64,000 bases of DNA from Oscarella lobularis (GCF_947507565.1 NC_089178.1:868001-932000), one strand, 5' to 3'. Shown: positions 28,323 through 40,683, counted from the first letter of the stretch. Notes: a model not told the origin generated them from the sequence alone. Program-made: numbers and translations.

Positions 28323-30325
28323 ATGTCGACGCGCAAAATCGATGAGGAGGACTTTGAAGAGTTCGATCCGATATGCATCAAAGTCGAGGTAAACCCGCGT
28401 AACCGAGAAAAAGCGGAAGACACGTTTTGCATTAGTGCGGTTCCTTTCGTCGGCAATTTCACGTCGATTCGCAAATAGCGAGCTACCATCACGTACACAC
28501 GATGGTGAAAGAAGCGTTTAAGCTACGAAAGTGAGTAGAAATCGAAATTTCGCCTGGGAACTTTGGCTCATGCATATCCGTCGCGCGCGTTAGAAGCTTT
28601 CGGCTTCGCTATCTCTCGCCGGAAACGGCGACGGACTCAGTCGCAGCCGCCGACGTTCCCGAAATGTTGAGTCTCAACTCCGAACGCGATCTGAACGACG
28701 CGTTCGATATGATTGTGAAACGGCAAAAAGAAAAACAAAAGAATCCTCCATTGCACCTAGACGTGACCCTAATGCCGGAAGGTGTCGACATTATAAATAC
28801 CATCACGTGCCATCACTAATATCATTATTTTATTTTATATAAAGTGTCTGATACGTTGACGTCCTATTCGTCGTCACTGCCAAAATCGCCAATGATTGCA
28901 GTGGAAGAAGACAAGGAGCTGGAGCTGGCTTCTCTCGGTTCGATTTCCCCTCTCGACGATGACTGGCTCGTTCTTGGCAGTGCCGATCTTCCCTCGCCGA
29001 CAAAATGCTTCGACCAGAACAAAAAACCGCAATTTTTTCCCGTGCGCGTTGTGAGCAAAATCAAGCAGACAGTGCAAGAAATGTCGCTTCGCCAGCCTCT
29101 CAACAAATCCGATTGGAAGAAATATCTCGACGACCACGGTTGCCTTGTCGACGAGTCTGCGATGCGAATCAAAGTCTTCTTCGGCGGCGTTCACCCGGAA
29201 ATGCGCTGCATCATCTGGCGTCATCTCCTCGGCGCATTTCCCCATCATCTTTCGGCGCGCAGACGCATGCAAGCCGTGCTCGACTTCCACGCGAAATACG
29301 CCAAGTTGAAAAGCGCCTGGCAAAAGGGCAAACACGACAAAATCAAATACCTTCGCGACGCCGTTCTCAAGGACGTCCTGCGCACGGATCGACGTCAGAA
29401 TTACTTCAACGTAGACGACGATCATCCTCATGTGACGAAACTCTATAACGTATTGATGACGTACGCCTATCATCACTCGGACGTTTCCTATGCTCAGGGC
29501 ATGTCCGACTTGGCCTCGCCGTTCGTCGTTCTTTACGAAGACGAAGCGGATAGCTACATGGGCTTCAGTCAGATGATGAAGCGCATGCGATTCGTCTTTC
29601 ATCTCGATAGCGAATCGGTTGCTTTGAAATTTCGACACTTGCGCGCTATATTGGAGCAAGTCGATCCGGACTATTGGGACTATTTGGTCTCGGCCGACGC
29701 CGGCGATATGCTCTTCTGCTATCGATGGCTCCTGCTTGATTTGAAGCGCGAGTTTCCGTTCACCGAAGCGATACGAGTCATGGAGGCGATATGGAGCGTT
29801 CTTCCCGTTTTGCCGACCGACATCACCGACGATGCTGACGTCACGGAAATGAAATCCGAGACGACGGATCCGCGTTCGAGTGAAGAAGGCAAGAAGGATA
29901 TCGTCAACGAGTTGAATTCGATCAGGCCGTCGACGGCTTTTCCGCTTGACGAGGAGGAAATGGAGGATTTGACCGATGCTAAGCAACACGGAAGCGAACC
30001 GCGCAAATCCGTCGCGTCAACGTCGTTTTCGTTCAATTCGTTTAATTTTGGCGATCCCGAAATCTCCAATCCGGAAACGTGCGGCGACGGCAATCCGTTT
30101 GCGCTCTTCGTCTGCATCGCCCTGCTCTCCGTTCACAAGAGCCACGTGACGGAGAAGCGTCTCGACGGAAACGAGCTTGCAATGCATTACGATCGCTCGT
30201 CGAAGAAAAACGACGCAAGTAAGGTATTGAGTCGAGCCAGATCGATGTTTATAGAGTATCTCAATCAATCGGGAAAGGCGAGCAAATATCCTCTCTTTGT
30301 AGCAATTAGAAACTCGGTCAATTAA
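28323..30325 (+). CDS. TBC1D25: Rab GTPase-activating protein TBC1D25
   Basis: TBC-domain RabGAP; the vertebrate protein (OATL1) acts on Rab33B and binds LC3/GABARAP to control autophagosome-lysosome fusion. Four exons (28323-28388, 28436-28530, 28594-28781, 28845-30325) give 609 residues. The N-terminal ubiquitin-like region aligns with human (FHVDSQIASYHHVHTMVKEA versus FAVDPQITSLDVLQHILIRA). The TBC domain shows the Arg finger in LKDVLRTDR, the Gln finger in SYAQGMSDLASP, and CYRWLLLDLKREF. The C-terminal part GNPFALFVCIALL...NELAMHYDR matches human GNPFMLFLCLAILL...NELAMHFDR. The first intron is 47 bp and frame needs it. CACGTG lies about 60 bp before the ATG. Confidence 0.94.
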
Positions 30326-30548
30326 TCAATTAATTAATGTTGTTGCCGTTTCCGCCCCGCCCCCTTCATTAGTACACAAAAGTTTATATATTTTTTTGGT
30401 AGTCAGACCACAGAGACGACAAGATATAATAAGCATTGCAGAAATAACAAAAAAGACAACAGAACATCGATTATGGCAACCAGAAATGTCCGGAAACCCC
30501 GCCCCTTCTCCTTTCCCCTCGATAGGGTGGGACTAAAGTGACGCAATT

Positions 30549-31915
30549 TCAGTCCTTCTGCTTCATTTCTTTTCCGACGCGATAGCTGGCAATCTTGTTC
30601 CAGTCCAATTTCGTTCTGGTGACTGGCAGGGCTCGTCTCAGGGCCTTGAACGTCGTTCCTGACATGGTATCGTAGTTCTCATTCAAAGCCGTCTGAAACA
30701 TGTCACGATAATAAATATTTGTGTACATGTACGGTTTTGTACCTGATATTCGTTTTCTTCTCTTTCGACAACTTTGACGAAACTCTGCGCCGTTTTCTCC
30801 TCAGACTAAAGAAGCTCGTCATACATCTCCCGTTACCGTGTTTAGATTCTCTTACCCCAATTGTCACTGTTTCTTTTACTTCTTTACTAGACACAAGCTG
30901 AACATTTCCGTCCTCGTAATAATGAACTTGAATTTTCAGTTGGCCGGCCAGCTGAGCGCTCCCTCCAGCTCCTGGAGAGAACGTCACGGACCACTCAGAT
31001 CTCCATCGCCCATTCCTAACGATCATCGAATAGAAATTGCTGTACGTGACAAAGAACGAGAAATCTTCTCACCAAAAGTTTCTAGGACTGAACTTATGGT
31101 CTTCGAGACAAGCGGTAAGAGTAATCTGCCCTCCCGATTCCTTTCCGTATACCTTCGTAAGATATAAAACCCCGTCAAAACGTCTACGCTAAAAACGAAA
31201 TGAATCAAATGGTAACCGTGGAAACACCATCCGGGTAATGATTCGCTGTATATTTGCGAAACGCGTCATCTAACGCGCGACGATACGATTCGGCGGATTC
31301 ATTCACACTCGCCGGTTGCACGTCGGTCGCTTCCTATATAAGATAGAAATCATAACCGCCGGCATTCACAACACGCGGTAAAGTGACTCGCTTTTCTCAG
31401 ATGATCGTAGCGAAACGATTGCTTGCCGCGCGGATCGAGAAAACGCGCGCCGCCGTCGATTTCGCCGTGAGTCGTGACGAGAACCTAGCGCGATCGCGTC
31501 AAAGAAAAAATCTCGTTCGCGACGGGCGGAGACCTTTTCGTCGCCGTCGCTGAGCTTTGCCGGAGTGAATTGCTCTTTATTGTACTGCGCGAACGATCTG
31601 TGCGACGAATAGCGCGCGTTGGTGAGTTATTTAGCTCGCGTTTTTGGCCCTTACGCTGCTGCTTGGTTTTTCAAGAGACGATCGTCGTTGAGTAGCAATC
31701 GAACGTCTGAGCAATTTGCGCCGTTCTGTTGTGCGCGCGCCTAGTGGTACGTCGTTCGCTTACCGTTAAAAACTTCGTTGAATTCGCCCGGCGGAGCGTG
31801 TTGGATGAAACTCGATACAATGCGAACCTAGAGGCCCCTTTTAGGGTTTTCAATCGACGACAGTCGCCAATTGCACCTTGTCTGCTTCCGATATTGGCTC
31901 GTCGTAGCCCGACAT
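30549..31915 (-). CDS. CAPZA: F-actin-capping protein subunit alpha
   Basis: Barbed-end actin-capping subunit. About eight or nine short exons on the minus strand. The N-terminus [13 protein letters not shown] is followed by [15 protein letters not shown] (human [16 protein letters not shown]), [73 protein letters not shown] and the end [20 protein letters not shown]. Coverage runs end to end with no missing block, and length fits the family (about 286). The C-terminal actin-binding tentacle is kept. It lies head to head with nicolin-1, 154 bp between start codons. Confidence 0.92.
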
Positions 31916-32069
31916 TGTCTTTAACAGGCAATATGATGATCTAGCGTCTCTGTCTCTCTCTCACGAGGAAGAACGACCGATGCGCGTGCGCCGTCGGTAA
32001 TTCCGTAGTAGCGTTTACGCCTGCTCGTAATCATACCTGTCGTCACGCACGCTAAGTCGTGCTTTCGCG

Positions 32070-32992
32070 ATGGAACGCTTCGTCGTTAGGCCGTCATACG
32101 CGATAAGTTTGGGCGATTCTGGGTCTGGATGCGCTGCAATTGATGTCTCCGTGCGAGGAGAACCGGTTGAGGTTAGTTCAAGGCACGAATCGAAGGGTCA
32201 GTCTACGAATTCTAATCCAGCAGATCGATTCTATATCGTTTCGAAACTTCTACACCGCCTCGGTAACCGTTAAAGTGCGAACGATGGAGGAAAAGTCTCG
32301 AGACGAAGGTAAGGCGAGAAAAAGGGGAGGGGAAGGCGTCGCGCCACGTGGCTTGCAATGATGTCGAAGATAGGAATTGCCGTCTGATGCGCATGCTGAC
32401 TCTTGATCCCTGAGCAACCACGTATTAGTCCTACTACAGCCTACGTGCCCTTTGCACTCAATAACGCACTGACACGTTTTTTCCCCTCCGTACTGTAGTT
32501 CCCTATAAAACGCTGGTGAAAAATTTCATCTTGATGCCCCAACCGCATTGCGAGCAAGGGGGACAAAATTTTTATAGAATAACGCCTAGTCAGGTCAGTT
32601 GACTGCAAATTTAAAAAAATAAGGATGGGGAATTATTCTTTCTATTTTAGATGTTGTTTTGTCCTAAAAACGTTCTAGAGGTGAGACTGATTATGCATCA
32701 GCCTTCGCACTGCTGGGCCAATTTTGGTCTAAATGAAATCGAATTCAATACGCCGTCTCAAGAACCAGAAAAGGCTCAAGCTGGTGCCTCGTCGAGCAGT
32801 CTAACTAGAGAAGAAATCCAAACTCAATTATCCGAAATGTCATCCATGTTGGATCAGATCAGAATTTCAGACCAATTGGTGATTGGTCGATTTGACGTGA
32901 GTTATCCATTGCACGTGACAAAAAAAGAAGATAAGACTTCTTTCATTCAGGTAAACGGAACCTATGACTTGAACCTCCTTTCCTACACATGA
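32070..32992 (+). CDS. NICN1: Nicolin-1, tubulin polyglutamylase complex subunit
   Basis: Accessory subunit of the tubulin polyglutamylase complex (with TPGS1, TPGS2, LRRC49 and TTLL1 in mammals). Five exons (32070-32171, 32221-32308, 32499-32593, 32651-32896, 32951-32992) give 190 residues, close to human (213). Matching blocks: SISFRNFYTASVTVKVRT (human EITFKNYYTAFLSIRVRQ), ILMPQPHCEQGGQ, MLFCPKNVLEVRLIMHQPS (human ELRLILRQPS), and the end IGRFDVNGTYDLNLLSYT (human IGRFDVDGCYDLNLLSYT). The family is linked to cilia and centriole microtubules. Confidence 0.93.
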
Positions 32993-33307
32993 TAGATAGA
33001 TAGATAGATGCAGACTCCCAGTTGGCGTTCAAATCAAGAGTGATTAGATTAGAGTTTTGAGATCACGCTTTTGTGGGGGGCATGTTGAAAGTCATGTGAC
33101 GTGTCTAACGGTGCCAGCCTTTGCTTCATTGCTTTCGTTCTTTCGGATCCTGTCTACCTGCAATGGTTACTGTATGTGTTCGTATCACGATAGTCCACGC
33201 CCCGTGTTTTCTCAAATCGCCATTTATAGCACAAGCAATTCAGCGACGTTCTTCCACCGTTGTATTTTACGAGTGCGTCACTAAGGTAAACTCCTTCCTC
33301 CTCCCAG

Positions 33308-34771
33308 AGTCGTTTTCCTTGCAGCGTCATTCGTGTCTTCGTCCAGTTTTATTGGCTCGTTGTCTATCTTGATTGCTGTTATTGTTAAAAAAGGTGCCAA
33401 TAACTTCAAGGTGATTGCTTCTAGTGGCGTCTTTCCTGCTAATTATTTGATACAAGGTCTTTCCCGTTTTTAATATCGCGGCCGCTGATTTTTTTGCTTC
33501 GGCGTCTCTCATCGCATCGACGACAATCTATACGTTGAAAGTCAAGACGAACAATGCTACAGAGGTTGACAAACATTGGTATTCTGATTGCCGTGCCATT
33601 GGCGCTGTAGTGTTGGTGAGCAGCCTTTGCTTTATTTCTTTCTCTGTCCCTATAACGTTATTAGTGTTTCTATGGGGTCACATTTTTGCTGACGGCTAGC
33701 TATCCTATTTCGTTATACATCAACTCTCGTCGTTTGCTGGCCGGAAATCGAGGATCAGAGAAGCAGCTGGTTTGCTCAGTAACGTCCACTTTTTTTACTA
33801 ATGTCACGTTTGTGGTTTTTTAGTTGATTAAGGTAATGGAAAAAATCTCGACGCCTGTCAAGTCTGTGTACATATTTTCGTGGTAAAGAAGACAATTCCG
33901 CTCTAAGGCTTCAGATATAAAGGCGAGTTGGAATTAGGATTTTTCCCGTTGCAACTGCTATTACCATGGGCATCGTATATGCAAAAACTCTCGCAAATAA
34001 CGATACAATCAATACGGCTTCGCCTTACTGCCACGACGAGTGTCTGCAATTATTCAATAACGATGTTCAAACCTGTCACAATCGTACGGTACGTTTTTAT
34101 TCGAGCGTGCTATTCGTGTATTGACGGATGTTGTAGACTGACGAAAAGACGTGGTTCTATGCGTACAAAGGCGTTTTTCAAGGCTCTTTGCTCATTGTAA
34201 TTCTTCTCGATATGGTAAGAGAGTGTGATAGATTGTTCAACAGACAACTGACTGGCTTTGCGTCAGTTATTTTATTACTTGTTTCTAAGAAACTGTAGAC
34301 TTCGCAATGAAGGATACGGTACGTACGAAAAGAAATAAAAATAATTGTTTTCACGGTGAGTAACATTTGAATCAGGGATAGAAGGCGAGAGACAACGGGA
34401 AACCCTTCGTGATGCAAAATGGAAAGCGTTTCGATACCAAATAGTCTTCATTGTCTGCTGGCTTCCATGTACAAATCAATAATCAATTCTTTAACATCCT
34501 TGAACTAAGAAAGTATACTCTTTTCAGGTCTGGTGTTGAGTGTAGTGACAACTGTGGATATGATAGAGAATAGTGAGCCGCCGAACATTGCAGTGTGGGA
34601 ATTTGCCTTTTTTGTAGCTCAGGTACACGCGTGCATGTTCAAATATCTGTTCTTTTCTCTATTATTTGAGTCTAGGCTGCTCTCTCTCCGTTGCAAGGAT
34701 TTCTCAATTCCATCGTCTATGGCTGGAATCGACGTATTTTTTGGAACATAATGTGTCGTAACTTAAACTAA
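33308..34771 (+). CDS. Seven-helix receptor, cAMP-receptor-like/TMEM116-like
   Basis: Predicted G-protein-coupled receptor; ligand unknown. Exons with conserved splice sites give successive membrane segments: TM1 (SFIGSLSILIAVIVKK), TM2 (VFNIAAADFFASASLIAS), TM3/4 (CFYGVTFLLTASYPISLYIN), an extracellular loop rich in Cys and Asn, TM5 (GVFQGSLLIVILLDM), TM6 (RYQIVFIVCWLP) and TM7 (AALSPLQGFLNSIVYGWNRR). The QGFLNSIVYGWN motif in TM7 replaces NPxxY and is typical of the cAMP-receptor-like class and TMEM116. The first exon and start codon are not resolved; candidates upstream (ATG near 33163) do not join in the right phase. Confidence 0.72.
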
Positions 34772-35057
34772 AGTCGACAGTCACTCCCTTTTCTATTTTT
34801 TATTCGTCACAGCCGAGAGGGGATTTTTTGCATGCGTGAGCCCAAGAGAAGATATCGTAAATTAAGTCAGTAGTGAAACTTTACGAAGACGGCGAATCCT
34901 TGCGACGCACGTTGACCGCAACGTTGCGCGGTCCTAATCCCATTACGAGTTCCCCCACTGAAGTTCCTCAGAAGACATCCTGTCACTCGCGACGACACCT
35001 CCCGTCAGTCGTTGTCTACTTCTCACTAGGCCGCAAACCGTTCTCGCTTTAGGATCA

Positions 35058-36525
35058 ATGCATATAAAAGTAATCGGTAACTGTTTTTTGACATCTTTTT
35101 CGCTAAATTCTGTTTTGTGTTGGCTCTAGGCATACGTTTTCCTCTTCGTTGCTGTCAATTTTTCGTCGGTTGTCGCTTATCCGGCTGGACCCCCAGCCAG
35201 TCAGCCGGGCGTCTGCGACAACCTCCAGCCGGCTCACGGTTCTACAGCCCAGACGACTCAAGCCCCATACGAAATCAAACCTAATCAAGACTGCTACTAC
35301 CTTGGACGAGAACTTGAAGGTTTGATACACGCGCGACGGGCCGGCATTGCCCAACATCGACTCTTTATATTCTTTTTAGTTACAATTAGCGCAAAGAACG
35401 GAGAAACCTTTAAGGGCTTTCTGCTTCAAGGAAGACGGACGGCGTCGTCGTCCGTTGTTTTAAAGGGAACATTTGTTGGACCGTTTGAGCCCGAAACGAA
35501 GGCCATTCGTTGTTTCAATACACCTTCTGTAAATCAAAGCGTTTCCTCTATTCAATCTTTGGTTGACCGTTTTTAGAGTGCTGCCAGTCACAGTAATTCG
35601 TTACGTAAAACGTTCACGACAAAGACGCTAAGGTGGAAGGCTCCGGCTCAAGACAGCGGCGAAATCACTTTTACGTAAATCATTGAATTGACTACTTGTG
35701 AGCCTATTTCTTACGCGCGTAATTTCCAGTGCTGTCATCGTGAAAAGTACGAAGGTCTACTGGAAGAATATTCAATCGCAGACAATCAAGAAATGCACTG
35801 GAACACCTCCGCCGACTCCAACGCCCCCGGCCACAACCGCCGTGGTGTGGGGCCCTGTAGTCACTGCCCAAATACCCACGCGGAAACGAACGGATAAAGC
35901 GACACTGACAGTTCGTGTCGAGACGACTCATCCGAGGGCGGCAACCACTGCTGCTGAATCCACGACAACTCATCGCTCTCATTTTACCACGGAGAAGGCA
36001 ACTACAATAGAATTTTCTTCGTCGTCGTCGTCTGAACCACGTAGCCAGCCGACGCCGAAAGCGAAAGCTCCCCGTATTGCAGCGACGCATCATTAATCAA
36101 TTTAATATGATCTTGTATAGTTTCTTGCGGTGAGGATTCGACGTGCAGTGATGGCACTCCTACCTGGTAAGCCCTTTCCTGGAAGTCTCCCCGCTTCAAA
36201 TCATTACGGGTTGGACTGCGCAGGGTTTGGATTGTAGTAGCAGTGTGTGCCGCTCTCCTCATCGCCATTGCCGTGGCACTCGTGTTCGTCTGGAGAAGAA
36301 AGAAGTTGACTGGTAGGGCTTTTGGTTACGGGGATGAACGAAGACCGAGCCAAAAGCAGTTGGTCGCGATGTTTGGCGCAACGGAGCCAAATAGTCTCGA
36401 GGTTCGGTTCAGTAACGGCTCGTCTGTGGCAAGTACGTACCCCATTCTCCCACATTATTATACTGTACTTCTAATTACTTTTTGCTACAGAAATGAAGCA
36501 GGCGTTTGAAAAAAACGACGCGTAG
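35058..36525 (+). CDS. Reeler-domain type I membrane protein
   Basis: About eight exons. The 12-nt first coding exon (MHIK, 35058-35069) joins a signal peptide (AYVFLFVAVNFSSVVA). The Reeler domain follows: YPAGPPASQPGVCDNLQPAH, YYLGRELEVTISAKNGETFK, GTFVGPF, IRCFNT, LRWKAPAQDSGEITFTAVIV, the pattern of reelin N-termini and ferric-reductase-like proteins. Next comes a long Thr/Pro/Ser mucin-like stalk, a short Cys-containing segment (SCGEDSTCSDG), one membrane helix (WIVVAVCAALLIAIAVALVF) and a cytoplasmic tail ending KMKQAFEKNDA. No DOMON or cytochrome b561 part is present. Role unknown; such proteins are often adhesion or defence related. The splice from the stalk exon (donor about 36070) is less certain. 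Confidence 0.78.
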
Positions 36526-36550
36526 AAAAACAACGTCAAACGCCTTAGAG

Positions 36551-37333
36551 TTAGTCTACTTTAGACGCTTTACTCTCTTCTCGTCCTGCAGCTGCAGCCT
36601 CGTGAAGATTATACTTCTTCAATGTGTAATAGTCCTTCACAACGCTCATCAGGCAGAGATTCTTTACAATCTCAACAACGATGACCAAATCGGGATTTTT
36701 CAAATCGACCACGTGCTGATATGTAGTTGATTCGGAGGTGGGCTGCGTTACCAGGTGAGCAACAGTTTTGATAATGTCGTCTCGTTTCACCTCATCGTTG
36801 TTTCGCGCTTTGTAAACGACGGCAAATTTGCGCGATGCTGATTGGTCAGCAGCGTGAAACTGGGGCTCCAATAAATTGGGCACTTTCCTCTTTAAATCGT
36901 CCAATTCCGGATGACATACTAATTGTACAGGAAGTAGGCGTAGGCAGTAGCGTGATTTTGATTGGCCGGTCGTTTTCGCGTCGGTCAATATCCGATGAGC
37001 TATTTCCGTAGGATCGACGTCATCGTTGCAGTAGAAAAATGTCACGTTACGAGCTCCGCTGAAGACGGCACGAAATCGGCGTTTGCCTTTGTTTTTCAAG
37101 CTCTCTATCTCCTTTTCCAGCGTTTCATCGCTACTAGCGTCTTCGGTTTCGTGCAAAACGTCGACGTACTCGTTGAGAAGATCGTAAATCTCGCCAATCG
37201 CTTCTTTCTGATGATCGTTGGTCGTAACCAGGAATCCTCGGGCGCCGACCGTCAGTTCTTGGCGCGGGCGCGACTTCTTCTTATCATTTCCACGATAACC
37301 CTTCTTTCTTTTTCGACCACTTTCCATGGACAT
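36551..37333 (-). CDS. THUMPD1: THUMP domain-containing protein 1
   Basis: tRNA-binding adaptor for NAT10-dependent N4-acetylcytidine formation in tRNA (yeast Tan1). Single exon, 260 residues from the ATG at 37333. Matches to human: ARGFLVTTNDHQKEAIGEIY, YDLLNEYVDVL, FRAVFSGARNVTFFYC, RLLPVQLVCHPELDDLKRKV, KFAVVYKARNNDEVKRDDII (human FQIVYKSRNNSHVNREEVI) and KNPDLVIVVEIVKNLCLMSV. The basic N-terminus (GRKRKKGYRGNDKKK) is a likely nuclear/nucleolar signal. Intronless, like many neighbours on this strand. It is head to head with the cyclic-nucleotide-binding gene, 146 bp apart. Confidence 0.93.
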   Translation of the reverse strand: MSMESGRKRKKGYRGNDKKKSRPRQELTVGARGFLVTTNDHQKEAIGEIYDLLNEYVDVLHETEDASSDETLEKEIESLKNKGKRRFRAVFSGARNVTFFYCNDDVDPTEIAHRILTDAKTTGQSKSRYCLRLLPVQLVCHPELDDLKRKVPNLLEPQFHAADQSASRKFAVVYKARNNDEVKRDDIIKTVAHLVTQPTSESTTYQHVVDLKNPDLVIVVEIVKNLCLMSVVKDYYTLKKYNLHEAAAAGREESKASKVD

Positions 37334-37479
37334 ACGGGAACGGTTATCGAGAAACACCCGTATTGAATGGAATCAATGGACTCCCACAGTTTTCTTTTTT
37401 CTCCTTTCCTAATACCCGTACGTGAAATCTTCGCACGCAGGCACCTCCAGCGTCCTGCTCCGACTCCACATCCCGTCAC

Positions 37480-39486
37480 ATGGCGTCGGGAACGTCGCCG
37501 ACGGCTCGTCGCGTCGGAGTGAGCCACGGCTCGTCGTTCGGCTCGACGAAACAGGAACAGAAAAACGACTCGACGATCGCTCTCGCGTCGAGAAGCAGCG
37601 CGACGCCGCCCCAACGCCGCAAGAGCAACTTCATCACGCAAGATCTCGCCGCAATGCTTCCAATCGCATCCGTCGCTTCGTTGCGAACAAAAGAAGGCGG
37701 AAGAAGGTGCGCGGCGCATAGAAGGCTTCGTTCTCACGCGGCAATCCGATATGTTTCTTTCTTGCCTGAGAAAAATAACTCGGAATTGCTTCTATAGGGG
37801 TCCTAAGCTATCGCTTCAGCATTTTCGAGCGTCTTCGTCTCCGCAGCGTCTCGTCGTCGCCGAGAAGCCGAGTCCGAGAAATCGACGTCACAGCAGCTTT
37901 CAGTCAGACCTTAGCTCAACTCAAGGTGGTGGTCTCGAGAGATCATTCGTTTCTCGCGCCTTTAGCTCTTCCGGCGTTTTACCTGGGAATGTGTACGAGT
38001 TCATCGACGCCATTCCGTGGCTTAGCGATGCCTCTGTTAGCACAGTAGTCTCTAATTGATTAGAATAACAGTCCTGTTTTTAGGAGTCGTTTCGTAAGCG
38101 ATTGGTCTCCAGCATTCAATTTCGAATCACTCGTCAAGGAGAAATGATTATAAGGCGAGAAAATTGGCTGCGATGTGTAGAAGGATGCCGGGTTTATTTA
38201 CCAGTCGTGTGCAGAAAAGGAGAAATTGGAAAGGCCGTTTTCTTTATTGCCAGAGGAGTGGCAGATGGTGCGTGTATTTAGCTGTTACGCTAATCGATCA
38301 ATCAATTAATGATACATGTTGTCTAGTTGTTAGTGAAGATGGCGAAGTCGTCTTCTCTCAGCTTGTCGACGGTGCCCTGCTGGGTGAAATTGGTATGTGC
38401 GAGTGCTGCACGTGATCTTTTATCTGTGTGTCATCCTCCGTTCTCTCAGGCATTCTCTTTGATACGCCCCGGACGTGTTCTGTCCGAGCAGCGACGAAGT
38501 TTGTCGCGAATGAGAACAATAGTTTTTTTTCTGTACTACGTTGTTTCTAGTTGTATGCTGCTGACAATTAAGAAGGAGTCTTTTCAGGAGTTGCTCGAAG
38601 AGGAGAAAGTGTTTAAAGAGAGGTACTGTTCTGTTCATTGAAGTGGTCTTGGTGCTTTCATATGAATTCTTCTTTAGAGTTATGGAGCAGGCTAGAGAAC
38701 GTCTGGGAAACATAACGACTAAAATTGATTCTGGTTTGCTTGGAAGTTTTGGCGACGAATTCGTTCTGCCAATTGTGACGAATATGCTGTCTTCTGTAAA
38801 GAGAAGGATAGCAGAGATATGCAGGAATTTACGAGGCTTTTAGATGCGACTCTTTGAGGGCTGTGACAGCAATTTTTTGTATCAGTTGGCGTTGGGAGTA
38901 AGACCGAAATTGTACCAGGTAATGTAGGTTCTGGCACTTGGTCTAAAACGAGCTTTTGTACTGTGTAGCCTGGAGAGGATATTATTGTAGAGGGAACGAC
39001 GGGAAAGGAAATGTTTTTTCTTGTGCGGGGAAAAGTCAAGGTAAGGGGAAGTAAATGTGAGTTTTTGTCTGTTTTGAAGTAGTGTTTAGGTGATTTCGTT
39101 GTCTGGAAATAAAATGCAAGAAATGAATGTAATGACTATAATATACTGTATAGCCAATAAACGACTCTAATAGAGTGGGTCATTTTTTGGTGAAGTGGCT
39201 ATGCTTTATGACGTCAATCGAACAGCTAGCGTCAAAGGTTAATTAAATAAAATCACACATTGGGTGGTATAGATTAATTAATTTTCTATTTAGCGGTGAC
39301 ATCGTGCGATGTACTGGTGATTTCTAAATCGACAATGCAGAACGTCATGAGAGATTATCCTCACATTGCAAGCCAGATCAAGGAAGAGGCAAATATTTAT
39401 TTTACCTCACAAAAACTATGTCATCTCATTTTCTATCTAGGCTCACATACGTTGCCCACAATCAGAGAATTCGTATTAGCGTTTGA
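37480..39486 (+). CDS. Protein with two cyclic-nucleotide-binding domains
   Basis: Multi-exon gene whose first exon encodes a Ser/Arg-rich region (MASGTSPTARRVGVSHGSSF). The first CNB domain follows: RKRLVSSIQFRITRQGEMII, KGEIGKAVFFIARGVADVVS, the phosphate-binding cassette LGEIGILFDTPRTCSVRAAT, then LLTIKKESFQELLEE. A second CNB domain comes from exons around 38940-39400 (PGEDIIVEGTTGKEMFFLVR; RTASVKAVTSCDVLVISKST; MRDYPHIASQIKEEA) and the end is about 39486. No kinase, channel or GEF domain is visible, so it resembles PKA regulatory-like or ciliary CNB proteins rather than an ion channel. Several internal splice sites (38170-38210, 38500-38560, 38850-38930, 39390) could not be placed with confidence. 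Confidence 0.68.
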
Positions 39487-39593
39487 CTTTTTTACTGTAC
39501 TTTTTACTGCATGTACAGTTATAGCAGCGTGACGTCACGTCCGGGTAAGCAAAAAATCTCGTGACCACGACTTCTGCCCATCGCTTTGACGCC

Positions 39594-40464
39594 ATGCTCA
39601 AGTTCTTTCGCGGCATCTGGGAATGGATAAAGAGTCTCTTCTGGAAGGAGGAGATGGAGCTCACGTTAGTTGGTCTTCAGAACTCGGGAAAAACAACATT
39701 CGTCAACGTTATCGCGGTGAGCGCATTTCGCTTTGCACGCCCCCCCCTCCCAGACGCTTTCAACGCCTTTCCCCTCGTCCAGTCGGGCCACTTCAACGAA
39801 GACATGATCCCTACGGTCGGTTTCAATATGCGCAAAGTAACGAAAGGAAACGTAACGATCAAAGTAAGAAGAAGTCAGCCTCGCGGAAAAAAAAAAGTTT
39901 CTAAAGAGGGACTCGTTGCGCAGCTGTGGGATATCGGCGGCCAGCCGCGATTCAGAAGCATGTGGGAACGATACTGCAGGGGCGTCAGTTGTATTGTGTA
40001 AGAATATCGAAAGATAAGAGCTCATTTTCCTTTCTTTTACGCCCCTCTTGTCGCTTTAGCTACATGGTCGATGCCGCCGATCACGATAAAATGGACGCGT
40101 CGAAGAGCGAGCTACAGAGTTTGCTCGAGAAACCCCAACTCGCCGGCATTCCCGTTCTCGTTCTCGGCAATAAAAAGGATCTGCCCAATTCGTTGAACGA
40201 GAAGGATCTCATCGAGAGAATGTGAATTGTTTTCAATTAATTAATTAATTAGCGTGCGTCAGTTTTTAATTTTTTGTTCCCCGCCCAGGGACTTGTCGGC
40301 TGTCAAAGATAGGGAAATTTGCTGCTATTCGATCTCGTGCAAGGAGAAGGACAATTTAGGTACGTATCCATAGAAACAAAGTCTCTCTTTGGACGCATTT
40401 ATTTTTCTGTGTAGACATTACTCTTCAGTGGCTCATTCAACACGCAAAGAAATCTAGTCGCTGA
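39594..40464 (+). CDS. ARL8: ADP-ribosylation factor-like GTPase 8
   Basis: Small GTPase that recruits kinesin and tethering factors to lysosomes. Six exons (39594-39716, 39783-39863, 39924-39997, 40060-40221, 40289-40359, 40415-40464) give 186 residues, exactly the human ARL8 length. Amphipathic N-terminus ([20 protein letters not shown]; human ends [10 protein letters not shown]); P-loop [15 protein letters not shown]; switch [22 protein letters not shown]3 [21 protein letters not shown]4 NKKDLPN; end [20 protein letters not shown]. No myristoylation Gly2, as usual for ARL8. Every functional motif is intact. Confidence 0.97.
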
Positions 40465-40683
40465 GACTGTTAGGAGAAGGGGAGGGGTTATGGGTGTTCT
40501 TGCTGCACGCTATCCATTGTAGTTGTACGAAAACTAAGATGCGTGTAATTGCATACTGTACCTTATTTTTTGTGGTTCGTATGGGAGAAACAGGTCCTGC
40601 TTAATTTACGGTATCTGCAATCATTGGGAATCGCTGTCAGCGGAAGAGAAGAAAGGTCTTCAAATATTTTTATTGATATTTAA

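Noticed and set aside
28389-28476. Read-through of TBC1D25 exon 1 as VNPRNREKAEDTF
   Set aside because: It ends in a stop; removing a 47-bp intron (28389-28435) restores frame and gives a segment aligning with human TBC1D25.
28874-29989. 371-residue minus-strand open frame opposite TBC1D25
   Set aside because: Antisense shadow of a long exon with strong codon bias; the plus strand matches TBC1D25 throughout.
39540-39593. Possible extra exon or alternative start for ARL8 upstream
   Set aside because: The ATG at 39594 gives the conserved amphipathic helix and the exact family length.
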